From Spirosoma terrae (lineage in GTDB: Bacteria > Bacteroidota > Bacteroidia > Cytophagales > Spirosomataceae), in assembly GCF_010435915.1 (NCBI RefSeq), contig NZ_JAAFZH010000002.1:434001-498000 (forward strand): DNA of 64,000 nt, written 5' to 3'. The notes under the pieces were generated by a model that searched no databases, had not been told where the DNA came from, and was given only the letters and a program-made list of their open reading frames with translations. Below are positions 27,523-36,610 of the stretch, piece after piece. Positions within the stretch are counted from its first letter, which is position 1. Each line of letters opens with the position of its first letter. The position numbers were made by a program, and so were the translations under genes.

Positions 27523-29313
27523 ATGTATACCCCTTCCTCGCGCAAAACTTTGTTTTTATTGAGTGCTTTGCTTATTATGGCACTGGCACTACGTCTGTAC
27601 CGTGTTGGTACGTACAGCATTTACTTCGATGAAAAGTCGACTCTGCTTATTAGTCAGAGTGTGGTTCTGGAAGGCTATAATCAGAAAGACGTTTTTAGTA
27701 AAACGTACTTTACACCAGCCGAATTCTGGAAACCCAAGACATTTAATGACTTTATTGAGGCCAACATTCGGGGCGATATTGGCAATAGTCCTGCTTACTA
27801 CGGCGTATTATGGGTGTGGTTGAAAATCTTCGGCCTTAGCGATGCGTCGTTACGTATGCCTTCGGTTATTTTCAGTACGTTAATTGTTGCGCTACTGTTC
27901 GTCTTTGTCCGACGGCACTTTAAGTCGGATGCTTTAGCCCTAACGAGTGCCGCCATTGCTACCATTGAGCCGTTTTTTGTGGCCTATAGCCATATTGCCC
28001 GGAACTACTCCATGACATTCTTCCTGACCTTATTAGGTACGCACCTGTTCCTGCTCATTATGGAAAGGGTCCGTAACGCATCAAGGAACAGTAAGCAAGA
28101 GTCGCTGGCTGGATTGTATCTGGCCTATGGCTTTGTGTTTGTCACATCGGTATTGTCGCATTACCTGACAGTAACGGTGTTTTTGTGTCATGGGTTGTAT
28201 GCGCTGCTCTATCTACGGAATAGCAGAAGCTGGGTGGCTTTAGGCCTTACAGGCATTGTTGGTCTGGGGCTGGTGTCGCTTTGGTTTATTTTCGGAGGGG
28301 GCAAATACACATTCTTTACGTTAGATTATCAGGCTAAATTTTACCGGAATATAGCGCTGACTAATCCGTATAAATCAGGTTTCGGCACCATTCTGCCAGC
28401 TACCATTCCAAATATTACCGTACGGGCCATCCCGATTTTTACCGACCTGTTCATGCTGACCAACGGCGTCATTGCTGCTCTGGTTAGCCTACGTAACGTA
28501 CTGATTGCGGTAGGCGTAGGGGCCGCCGTTACGTTCGTTATTCATCAATACATTGACGTAAGGAAACCGCCCGTCTGGGTCTATGCCGCTGTAGCGGTTT
28601 TATTGCTCCTAGGTTTACCATTCTACGTATTCGATCCCGTACGAGCCCTGATTTTGTCGGTAGTGCTTCCATTCGTGTACCTAATCGGACGGTATATTGT
28701 CGAGAATGTTGGTCGAGAGCAGAAGCCACAGGTCGTCATGCTGTTTTTACTGGCATTCGTGCCAACCTTTTTCTTGTTATTTATGGCCTGGCGTTCGGGC
28801 CACACATTTGGCATTACACAGCGCTATTCTGGTTTTTCTTTTCCGTATGTCTGTATTTTTGTGGCTATGGGCATCCAGAAACTGGCTTCGTTACGTTGGT
28901 GGTTCAGTGTGCCTATTGCCGTTGTGCTGCTCATCCAGGCGGGCAACGTAATCCAGTTAATAGCGGATCTCTACGCCGATCAGGCACCGAAATATACCTT
29001 TTTTTCTACGCCACGGATTGCCAACCCCTATTGGTCATCGGCTCAAAAACTAAAGGAACTTTATATGCCGGGCGATACAATCTTATATCCCAATAAAGAA
29101 CGACCGATTTATTCAGAAAAGATTGATAAATCGTTTACGGATCTTTCTCTGTTAGATGCTCAGCTTGTCAATGTTTATTTGCCTAAAGAGGCTACTTACA
29201 TCCAGCGCATCGATCCGGTCGAACGAAATCGCATCGTATTAGTTAAGGGGAAGACAGGCGAAAAAATTACTATTTTTGATTTTAAAGGCAAAACCTATCG
29301 CTACGGCGAATAG
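27523..29313 (+). CDS. Multi-span GT-C glycosyltransferase (ArnT/PMT_2-like)
   Basis: 596 residues with about a dozen transmembrane segments starting LFLLSALLIMALALRLYRV. The first outer loop has YFDEKST, the acidic pair expected at the catalytic site of GT-C enzymes, followed by SPAYYGVLWVWLKIFGLSDASLRMPSVIFSTL, which resembles the dolichyl/undecaprenyl-phosphate-sugar mannosyltransferase family, and HIARNYSM. Such enzymes take a sugar from a lipid carrier and add it to a glycan, lipid or protein outside the membrane. It opens the surface-glycan locus; a transketolase half follows 29 bases later and a GtrB-like enzyme that could make the lipid-linked donor is two genes on. Confidence 0.78.
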   Translation: MYTPSSRKTLFLLSALLIMALALRLYRVGTYSIYFDEKSTLLISQSVVLEGYNQKDVFSKTYFTPAEFWKPKTFNDFIEANIRGDIGNSPAYYGVLWVWLKIFGLSDASLRMPSVIFSTLIVALLFVFVRRHFKSDALALTSAAIATIEPFFVAYSHIARNYSMTFFLTLLGTHLFLLIMERVRNASRNSKQESLAGLYLAYGFVFVTSVLSHYLTVTVFLCHGLYALLYLRNSRSWVALGLTGIVGLGLVSLWFIFGGGKYTFFTLDYQAKFYRNIALTNPYKSGFGTILPATIPNITVRAIPIFTDLFMLTNGVIAALVSLRNVLIAVGVGAAVTFVIHQYIDVRKPPVWVYAAVAVLLLLGLPFYVFDPVRALILSVVLPFVYLIGRYIVENVGREQKPQVVMLFLLAFVPTFFLLFMAWRSGHTFGITQRYSGFSFPYVCIFVAMGIQKLASLRWWFSVPIAVVLLIQAGNVIQLIADLYADQAPKYTFFSTPRIANPYWSSAQKLKELYMPGDTILYPNKERPIYSEKIDKSFTDLSLLDAQLVNVYLPKEATYIQRIDPVERNRIVLVKGKTGEKITIFDFKGKTYRYGE

Positions 29314-29342
29314 GACGTTGACCGTATCAACCAACTACTACT

Positions 29343-30161
29343 TTGACAACAGAAACTATTGATCTGCCAACACTCCAGGGACAGCTTCGGCTAAAAATTT
29401 TGGGGTTATATCATCAGGCTCACGCTGGACACATCGGCTGCTCATTAAGCTGTGTTGATCTGATGGTCGGAACGCTGATTATGCGGAAACGCGAACAGGA
29501 TACTTTTCTGCTTTCGAAAGGTCATGCCGCAGCAGCTTTATATGCCTGCCTTAATCATACAGGCGAAATCTCGGATGAGGTTCTGGAAAGCTATTATAAA
29601 AACGGTACTACGTTGCCCGCTCACCCAGCTCCTAATCAGCACAAAGGAATTCCGTTTGCAACCGGCTCACTTGGGCATGGTTTTCCCATCGGAGCAGGCA
29701 TTGCCCAGGCCAGTAAATTGCTCGGCGACGATTCGCGCGTGTACGTATTGATGTCAGACGGCGAAACCAACGAAGGAACAACCTGGGAAGCGGCTCATTT
29801 CGCGGTTCAGCGTGGATTGAGTAATCTGATTGTGCTGATCGATAAAAACGGTTTGCAGGGATTCGATCAAACGGCTAATGTACTGGGCGATACGGCTGAT
29901 GTTCAGACTTGGAAAGCGATTGGGTTCGATACGTACGTAGTAGATGGTCATAACGTTCAGGATATTCTGGAGACAATTGACCAACTGAACGAAACCGACA
30001 ACGGAAAGCCCAAAGTGGTGATTGCTAAAACAGTGAAAGGGAAAGGCGTATCGTACATGGAAAATCGGCTGGAATGGCATTATTTACCCATGACACCGGC
30101 TCAGTATGAGCAGGCGACTGTTGATGTAAACGAACGTTACTTATCAGCGCAAGTGGTATAA
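29343..30161 (+). CDS. Transketolase N-terminal subunit (TPP-binding half)
   Basis: 272 residues from a TTG start; the next Met lies after the conserved HQAHAGHIGCS motif, so TTG is needed. The thiamine diphosphate/metal motif is SDGETNEGTTWEAA (Asp139 to Asn143) continuing to LIVLIDKNG with Asn169. SKGHAAAALY and TGSLGHGFPIGAG are typical transketolase PP-domain motifs. The matching C-terminal half is a separate gene at 32298, with a fused sugar enzyme in between. Split transketolases are known in archaea and bacteria, and often serve special sugar synthesis in place of the pentose phosphate pathway. Here the glycan context supports that (inference). Confidence 0.9.
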   Translation: MTTETIDLPTLQGQLRLKILGLYHQAHAGHIGCSLSCVDLMVGTLIMRKREQDTFLLSKGHAAAALYACLNHTGEISDEVLESYYKNGTTLPAHPAPNQHKGIPFATGSLGHGFPIGAGIAQASKLLGDDSRVYVLMSDGETNEGTTWEAAHFAVQRGLSNLIVLIDKNGLQGFDQTANVLGDTADVQTWKAIGFDTYVVDGHNVQDILETIDQLNETDNGKPKVVIAKTVKGKGVSYMENRLEWHYLPMTPAQYEQATVDVNERYLSAQVV

Positions 30162-30247
30162 ATTCATTAACCATTCAATAGCCGTTGGCTATAAAACTAG
30201 CAGCCAATACGTAGATCTATGCCTTTTGCCGTAATATTGCGGCCTGA

Positions 30248-32248
30248 ATGAATCAGTCTGCCCCCATTTTGCTACCAGAAAAAATCGCCCGACTTCAGGG
30301 GCCAATTATTATTTTCGGAGCCAGCGGCTTCATTGGTGCGAATCTGTTTGAACAATTGTTTCGCGTTCGTACGGATGTTTTCGCGCTGACTCATGATGCC
30401 ACCAAAGCATGGCGGCTTAAACTGCTGGATGTGCCGGCTGAGAACATCGTTCACTGCGATATTCTCTCGAATACCTCCGTTCAGGATGTTTTTGGGAAAA
30501 TAAAACCCAAAATAATCTTTAACCTGGCTGCCTACGGTGCTTACAGCAAACAGAAAAACGTTGGACTCACGTACGAAACCAACGTACTGGGCACGGTTAA
30601 TATTCTGGAAAACTGCTCGACTGATACGGTCTATATTCATGCCGGTAGCAGCTCTGAATACGGTTTTAATTGTACGGCTCCTAAAGAAACAGATCCTGTT
30701 GAACCCAACAGTCATTATGCTGTTTCGAAAGTATCGGCTGCTTATACACTAGACTATTACGCTAAAGTAAATGGCATAAATACGCTTAATCTGCGGCTCT
30801 ACTCTATTTACGGCGGTTGGGAAGAACCCGATCGGTTGATTCCCCGATTAATTGAGGAAGCCCGGAAAGATAACTTACCACCGCTGGTCTCGCCTGATAT
30901 TAGTCGCGACTTTGTTTATGTTGACGATTGCGTAGACGCTTTTGTTCAGGCAGCTTTACGAGTCAATAAAGACATTCGTGGGCGATCCTACAATATTGCG
31001 ACGGGGCAGAAAACAACCATGCGGGAACTGGTCGACGTAACGCGCCAAACATTTGGTATTGTTCAGGAACCCGTTTGGGGAAGCATGAATAACCGGAACT
31101 GGGACCTGGCTGATTGGTATGGTGATCCCAGGGCTGCGGAGGCTGATCTGGGCTGGAAAGCGTCGACAACGCTTAGCGATGGACTACGTCGGACGGCTAA
31201 CTGGCAAATTTCTCATGAGTATGAGAATCGAGTGATTCCGGCGTTTAATACACCAACGCTGAATCCGGTTATTTCACCGATTATAGCCTGTTATAAAGAC
31301 GCTCAGGCCATTCCCTGTATGTATGAGCGTTTGGTGAAGACTTTCAATGACATGAAGGTTCGGTACGAAATCATTTTCGTGAACGACAATTCACCCGACA
31401 ATTCCGACGAGGTACTGGCTGAGATTTGTGCGAAAGATCCGAACGTAATCGCTATCAAACACTCCCGTAATTTTGGCTCTCAGTCGGCTTTTCTAAGTGG
31501 CATGGAGATTGCCACGGGCGATTCGGTGGTTTTGATGGACGGCGATTTGCAGGATCCACCCGAAGTGATACCGAAGTTTTACGAGAAATGGCAGGAGGGC
31601 TACGACGTCGTGTATGGCGTTCGGGTTCAGCGCGAAATGGCTCCTCAGGTTCATTTCTTCTACAAACAGTTTTATCGGCTGTTCCGGAAAACGGCCTATA
31701 TCAATATCCCTGTCGATGCCGGAGATTTTTCGATGATCGACAGAAAGGTTGTTCGTGAGTTGGTCAATCTGCCCGAAACCGAACAATTCCTGCGCGGATT
31801 ACGGGCCTGGGTTGGTTTCAAGCAAACCGGTGTTGACTACGTACGGCCCGAGCGGATGTTTGGGGTATCGACTAACAACTGGACAAAGAATATCTGGTGG
31901 GCGAAGAAAGCCATTTTCTCCTTCAGTTTTGCGCCATTAGAGTTAATGACCTACGCCGGGTTCGTGCTTACGGGCTTATCCGTGCTAGGTATTCTGTGGC
32001 AAATACTGGCTAAATTCGTATTCTTCCCCGATACGCCCGCTGGTTTGTCGACCGTAATCATTCTGGTCATGTTTTTTGGCGGCATCAACCTACTGGGAAT
32101 TTCGTTTCTGGGTGAATACATCAGCAAAATTTTCGAGGAAACGAAAAAGCGACCGAAGTTTATCCGTACGATGGTACGTAAAGGGCAACGGGTTTATAAA
32201 ACAGCGGCTGAAATCAGCACGTTGGTTGAGCAGCGGAAAAGTAAATGA
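30248..32248 (+). CDS. Fused NAD-dependent sugar epimerase/dehydratase and GtrB-like GT2 glycosyltransferase
   Basis: 666 residues. Residues about 17-320 are an extended SDR: Rossmann motif GASGFIG (24-30), SSSEYG, and catalytic Tyr157/Lys161 in HYAVSKVSA, ending with a GWKASTTLSDGLRR tail normal for these enzymes. Residues about 338-660 are a GT2: nucleotide-binding VNDNSPDNS (Asp380), DGDLQDPP (Asp431, Asp433) and RNFGSQSAF, followed by two membrane helices (about 570-640) and a basic C-terminus, the layout of undecaprenyl-phosphate sugar transferases such as GtrB/ArnC. The protein could both make an NDP-sugar and load it on the lipid carrier. It sits between the two halves of a split transketolase, 86 and 49 bases from them. 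Confidence 0.9.
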   Translation: MNQSAPILLPEKIARLQGPIIIFGASGFIGANLFEQLFRVRTDVFALTHDATKAWRLKLLDVPAENIVHCDILSNTSVQDVFGKIKPKIIFNLAAYGAYSKQKNVGLTYETNVLGTVNILENCSTDTVYIHAGSSSEYGFNCTAPKETDPVEPNSHYAVSKVSAAYTLDYYAKVNGINTLNLRLYSIYGGWEEPDRLIPRLIEEARKDNLPPLVSPDISRDFVYVDDCVDAFVQAALRVNKDIRGRSYNIATGQKTTMRELVDVTRQTFGIVQEPVWGSMNNRNWDLADWYGDPRAAEADLGWKASTTLSDGLRRTANWQISHEYENRVIPAFNTPTLNPVISPIIACYKDAQAIPCMYERLVKTFNDMKVRYEIIFVNDNSPDNSDEVLAEICAKDPNVIAIKHSRNFGSQSAFLSGMEIATGDSVVLMDGDLQDPPEVIPKFYEKWQEGYDVVYGVRVQREMAPQVHFFYKQFYRLFRKTAYINIPVDAGDFSMIDRKVVRELVNLPETEQFLRGLRAWVGFKQTGVDYVRPERMFGVSTNNWTKNIWWAKKAIFSFSFAPLELMTYAGFVLTGLSVLGILWQILAKFVFFPDTPAGLSTVIILVMFFGGINLLGISFLGEYISKIFEETKKRPKFIRTMVRKGQRVYKTAAEISTLVEQRKSK

Positions 32249-32297
32249 GGTTGTAGCTTGCGGTTGACGTAGTGCTACACACCACAACATAGTAACC

Positions 32298-33209
32298 ATG
32301 AGAAACGAATTTTCAGCGGCTGTTGAACGGATAGCGCGCGAAGACGATAAAGTGGTCTTTATTACCGGCGACTTAGGGTATAATGCCCTTGAGAACGTCG
32401 TAGAAGCCTTGGGTCCTCGTTTTATCAATGCGGGTGTTGCCGAACAGAACATGGTCGGCGTGGCTGCGGGCATGGCTTACAGAGGCTACAAAGTATTCTG
32501 CTATAGTATTGCCCCATTCGCCGTATACCGGTGTCTGGAGCAATTCCGGAATGATGTGTGTTTGCACAAAATGCCTGTATTCCTGGTCGGGAACGGTGGG
32601 GGATACGGGTACGGGATTATGGGCAGTACTCACCATGCTATTGAAGACCTGGCCTGTTTGAGTAGCCTTCAAAACGTAAATACGTATATTCCTGCCTTTT
32701 CGGATGAAGTAGCGCCCATGCTCGACCAGATCATAGCCGAGAGCGGTCCGGCTTATCTTCGTCTGGGTGCTGGACCTAAAACACCTGACGGAGCCGAAAA
32801 GCTTGGGACGTTTAAACACATTGTACGTAGCAAGTCGCCGGTGGGGACGGTGGTTGCGCTTGGGCCGGTAGCGGCTAACGTATTAACTGCGTTGCAGGAT
32901 GAACTACTGACGGGGCAGTTTGATGTGTATACTGCCACTAACCTTCCGCTCGAATTGCCTGCTAGCCTGGCGCACCGGTGGGCGGGTAAACCATTACTGG
33001 TTGTTGAGGAACACGTATCGATTGGTGGGTTGGCGCAACAATTGTCTGTGAAACTGCTGGCCGATGGAGCGGCTCCCAGCCATTTTGTAAGTCTGTCTGC
33101 TCAAGGCTATCCGAATGGCTTATATGGCGATCAGAAGTACCACCAACAGCTTTCGGGACTTGATCCGGCCAATATTTCTCGCCAGCTAGCGTCCTTTTTG
33201 ATTGGCTAG
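32298..33209 (+). CDS. Transketolase C-terminal subunit (pyrimidine-binding half)
   Basis: 303 residues. The Pyr domain is recognised by FITGDLGYNALE and FINAGVAEQNMVGVAAGMA, where Glu49 is the catalytic glutamate that activates thiamine diphosphate. YSIAPFAVYRCLEQFRND and GYGIMGSTHHAIEDLA follow as in transketolase and DXS-like enzymes. The C-terminal domain (PLLVVEEHVSIGGLAQQL) is complete. Together with the gene at 29343 it should form a functional two-subunit transketolase; each half lacks what the other has. The fused SDR-GT2 gene lies between them. Confidence 0.9.
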   Translation: MRNEFSAAVERIAREDDKVVFITGDLGYNALENVVEALGPRFINAGVAEQNMVGVAAGMAYRGYKVFCYSIAPFAVYRCLEQFRNDVCLHKMPVFLVGNGGGYGYGIMGSTHHAIEDLACLSSLQNVNTYIPAFSDEVAPMLDQIIAESGPAYLRLGAGPKTPDGAEKLGTFKHIVRSKSPVGTVVALGPVAANVLTALQDELLTGQFDVYTATNLPLELPASLAHRWAGKPLLVVEEHVSIGGLAQQLSVKLLADGAAPSHFVSLSAQGYPNGLYGDQKYHQQLSGLDPANISRQLASFLIG

Positions 33210-33265
33210 CTGCTGAGTGATCCATCGTGAATCCCTATCTGTAGACCTTAATAAATCAACCGCAT

Positions 33266-35044
33266 TTGCCAACCCTGCAACATACGGCTCCACCCCGGTT
33301 AGAATCGACCCAGTCGCGGTCGGTTGATCGGCTATTGGGCGGAATTGCTGTAGCTGTTCCGGTAGTTTTGTTTTGGATTATCTGGAGCTACTACGCCGTA
33401 AATGTGCCCAAGTGGGACGACCATGCATTGCGGGGCTTTCTGTATGATTTAGATGAGGAAACAACCTTTTTCGGGAAGATTTACCAGTTCTTTCGTCAGC
33501 ATAACGAACACCGTATCGTAGTTGACCGCCTTGTTGCTTTTATTGATTACAACGTAACAGGCAAGCTTAATTTTCGCCATTTGATGGCTGTCGGTAATCT
33601 TAGCCTGATCGGTATTGTCTTATTACTGATGGATCTCTTTCGTCGTGAAGGACGGTCGGCCTGGTATGTTGTTCCGGTACCGTTTCTACTGTTGAATCTG
33701 GCTAACTGGGAGAATATGTATTGGGGCATGGCTGCTCTGCAGAACTTCTGGATCGTATTCTGGAGTATGCTGACCTGCTATTTACTGGCCTACACGCAAC
33801 ACTGGAGGTGGGCTATTGCCGTTGCTACGTTGGCAACGCTTACCAGCGGCAATGGACTGTTGATCTGGCCGATCGGTATTATTCTTCTCGCGCTACGTAG
33901 CGTCGATAGTCAGATTGGTGGTAAACACAGGTTCTTACCTTTGGTTGCATGGGTTGTTAGTGCCGGAATCGTCATCGGTTTGTATTTCGCTGGCTATAAA
34001 AAACCCGCCGGTAATCCGCCTGATAAAAGTTCTGTTTTTGAGGTAGTAAAGGGGGGCGTAGCATTCCTGGGTGCTTCAGTTGAGGCTTTACCTGTACGGT
34101 CGGCCCTTCAATCCAGCGTTCTTTTTGGAGGTGCTTTGGTGCTTGTAGCCATCTTGCTTATTGGATTCGGATTGCTACGTTACGGCCAGGTAATAGGGCA
34201 TACAATCCTTCAATTTACAAAATCATCTGCTTCTGGTAAGAGTAAGGCCATTCCGCCGATTACCCTGTTTTTCTGGGGAGTCATGGCATTTATATTCGGG
34301 ACAACAGCGGTCGTGGCCTGGGGACGTACGGGGTTTGGGCTGGATCTAATCATCACGAGTCGGTACAAGATTTATTCGCTTCTACTGCTCGTTATGCTGT
34401 ATGTTTATGTCGTTCTTATTGCCGGGCGGGCGTTAGGAAAATGGATAATGGTAGGAGGGATTGCCGGTAGTGTTCTTTTTTACTGGTCTTCGTATTTTTC
34501 GTTTCTGGATGAAGCCATCTGGTTTCGGCACTGGCAGCTGACCAACCAGTTTAACTGGACGTATACGATGAGCAAACCCATATCGACTCTCAAGCCAGAG
34601 GCCTATACCGAACCTGCACCTGCCTTTTACGACGTAGCATTGCCGGTAATTTATGGCCCTGCCGAGCAGAAAACGATTCCATTAACAGTGATAAAGCAAC
34701 CGACCGGCTATCTGATAGAAACTGATAAGTCAACACCCGCTGATTTGTTGAAGCCGCAAACGGTTGAGCAGGATGCTGGCTCTTATTTGCTGGCGCGGTC
34801 GGCCAAACGTTCATATTTGTTTCCGGTAAGGCCTAACAAGCGTTCGCTAATTCAGGCTCGACTCTGGCCTTTTAACCAATTTACGGACGGCTTCAAGACC
34901 GAGATCATGCCTGGAACACTGGAACCCGGCACGTATCAGCTTTTTGTGCTACGTGTTACGTCACAGAATCAATGTAAAATATATCCGACTAATCAGCTCG
35001 TTACGTCTTCGGAGCTACCAAAGGATGTTGAAAAGAACTGGTAA
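33266..35044 (+). CDS. Multi-span membrane protein, probable GT-C-type glycosyltransferase
   Basis: 592 residues from a TTG start (no ATG precedes the first membrane helix). About ten transmembrane segments span residues 27-420, followed by a soluble C-terminal domain of about 170 residues. The first outer loop has VPKWDDHALRGFL, a double Asp reminiscent of GT-C catalytic loops, then FFRQHNEHRIVVDRL. No named family is recognised. Its position after the split transketolase and just before an acyltransferase suggests transfer or export of a glycan unit. The stop codon abuts the next frame. Confidence 0.55.
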   Translation: MPTLQHTAPPRLESTQSRSVDRLLGGIAVAVPVVLFWIIWSYYAVNVPKWDDHALRGFLYDLDEETTFFGKIYQFFRQHNEHRIVVDRLVAFIDYNVTGKLNFRHLMAVGNLSLIGIVLLLMDLFRREGRSAWYVVPVPFLLLNLANWENMYWGMAALQNFWIVFWSMLTCYLLAYTQHWRWAIAVATLATLTSGNGLLIWPIGIILLALRSVDSQIGGKHRFLPLVAWVVSAGIVIGLYFAGYKKPAGNPPDKSSVFEVVKGGVAFLGASVEALPVRSALQSSVLFGGALVLVAILLIGFGLLRYGQVIGHTILQFTKSSASGKSKAIPPITLFFWGVMAFIFGTTAVVAWGRTGFGLDLIITSRYKIYSLLLLVMLYVYVVLIAGRALGKWIMVGGIAGSVLFYWSSYFSFLDEAIWFRHWQLTNQFNWTYTMSKPISTLKPEAYTEPAPAFYDVALPVIYGPAEQKTIPLTVIKQPTGYLIETDKSTPADLLKPQTVEQDAGSYLLARSAKRSYLFPVRPNKRSLIQARLWPFNQFTDGFKTEIMPGTLEPGTYQLFVLRVTSQNQCKIYPTNQLVTSSELPKDVEKNW

Positions 35045-35059
35045 TTGAGTAACAAATAC

Positions 35060-36223
35060 ATGCAGACAAACGCACCTACAACGACCATGACTCGGCCAGC
35101 GTTAAACCACCTCCAGCAACTCGATGGTGTACGGTTTATTGCGGTTGCTTTGGTGCTTTTCGACCACTGGATGGCGGGCCAGATCGAGTTACCATTAGGC
35201 GCTTTGGGGGTAACCATATTTTTTGTGCTTAGTGGTTTTCTGATAACCCGAATCCTGCTGTCGAGTAAGGATAAGCTTAAGGACAACCCGAATGGTGGAC
35301 TAAAGAAATACCTCAAGATTTTCTACATCCGGCGGACTATACGAATTTTCCCGGTCTACTACTTGCTTCTGTTCGTCTTATATGCTGTTAATGAACCACC
35401 GGTAAGGAAGACCTTTGGCTGGCTGTTTTTTTATGCTACTAACCTTTATATGGCCTATTACCATGTGTGGATGGGAACAGTTGACCATTTGTGGTCATTA
35501 GCAGTAGAGGAGCAGTTTTATTTATTTTTCCCGTTGCTGCTGTTTGTCGTGCCACGTCGCTGGGTACCGCTTACGGCTACGTTAATGATTGTGGGCGCGG
35601 TTGCGATGCGTTACTTTCTCTTTCGGGCAAGAATGCCCTGGTTTATCGGCTACGTAACCATGCCTGCCTGTCTCGATTCATTTGGCCTCGGAACCATCAT
35701 GGCTTTCTGGTGGCTGTATCAGCGGGATCGCTTTGTACAGGTTTTTCAGAATTCTATCTGGATTTTGGTGAGTATTCTTCTGTTTGTGACGGTGGTATAC
35801 ATGACTAAAATTTTACCGGCCATTCCAGACCCTCGGGGATGGCTGGGACATCATAATGTGATGTCTGATGTTTGGGAGCGTTTTGCCGGTTCACTTATTG
35901 GCTTTTTCCTGATTGGTCGGGCTGTTCTCGGATTCAGTGGGCCTATGAAATGGGTGCTGGAGAATCCGGTTAGTCAGTACCTGGGTAAAATCAGTTATGG
36001 ATTATATCTGTACCACAACTTTGTGTACAACGTATATCATACTCCTCCAACGCACTTTACGATGCGAGCCTGGCGTCGAATTACAGATATTGTTCCATTC
36101 CTGAACAGCTCTTACTTCTTTCAGTTCAGTTACTTTTTGGCACTTACGCTGCTGATTGCTACGTTATCCTGGTACTTAATTGAAAAGCCAATCAATAACC
36201 TAAAAGATCGGTTTACCTATTGA
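35060..36223 (+). CDS. Acyltransferase family 3 membrane protein (OafA-like)
   Basis: 387 residues from the ATG at 35060; a TTG at 35045, directly after the previous stop, is possible. The family start QLDGVRFIAVALVLFDHW contains the conserved Arg and the His in the first helices; FFVLSGFLITRILL and LWSLAVEEQFYLFFPLLL are hallmark motifs, and GKISYGLYLYHNFVY marks a late helix. About ten transmembrane helices are expected. These enzymes move acetyl or other acyl groups to cell-surface sugars. An AlgX-like SGNH protein encoded downstream could work with it. Confidence 0.88.
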   Translation: MQTNAPTTTMTRPALNHLQQLDGVRFIAVALVLFDHWMAGQIELPLGALGVTIFFVLSGFLITRILLSSKDKLKDNPNGGLKKYLKIFYIRRTIRIFPVYYLLLFVLYAVNEPPVRKTFGWLFFYATNLYMAYYHVWMGTVDHLWSLAVEEQFYLFFPLLLFVVPRRWVPLTATLMIVGAVAMRYFLFRARMPWFIGYVTMPACLDSFGLGTIMAFWWLYQRDRFVQVFQNSIWILVSILLFVTVVYMTKILPAIPDPRGWLGHHNVMSDVWERFAGSLIGFFLIGRAVLGFSGPMKWVLENPVSQYLGKISYGLYLYHNFVYNVYHTPPTHFTMRAWRRITDIVPFLNSSYFFQFSYFLALTLLIATLSWYLIEKPINNLKDRFTY

Positions 36224-36610
36224 CCGATCTCGGCCCGGTGTCTGATCAATAGCTGGAAAATAAGATCGCCACTATGTTACGACTAGATTATAAAAAATAT
36301 GTCAGGTTGTTTGTTGTAGTAAGTTGTTGTGATACAGGCTTTTGTTGCTTTTGTTTGGCGCTGCAATAACTCGTAGTTGAACCGGAAGGAATGAGCGTGA
36401 AGAAGCTATAGATTCTGCCCGTAGAGGATGAGTGCGAAAGCCTTCCCGCTCAATAAAGTCCTATTCAGTTTAAGTAAGCACCAACAACTATTTCCTATAT
36501 TTGCAAAGTTTTATACTTGTACCCTATTGGCGTCGTGGCTGAACTGATTGCTCGGCGTTTAGGTGAATCGGCAAACGGCTCACCGATTAAAGACTCCATA
36601 AATACGCTGC
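36224..36610. other. Non-coding gap inside the glycan locus
   Basis: 387 bases between the acyltransferase and a GT2 gene. It carries one promoter-like box (36496-36503) and otherwise no open frame, repeat or hairpin of note. It likely separates two transcription units of the same locus. Confidence 0.45.
36496..36503 (+). promoter_or_regulatory. Possible -7 promoter box before GT2
   Basis: TATATTTG matches TAnnTTTG, about 107 bases before the GT2 ATG. The -33 region is not clear. Confidence 0.38.
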
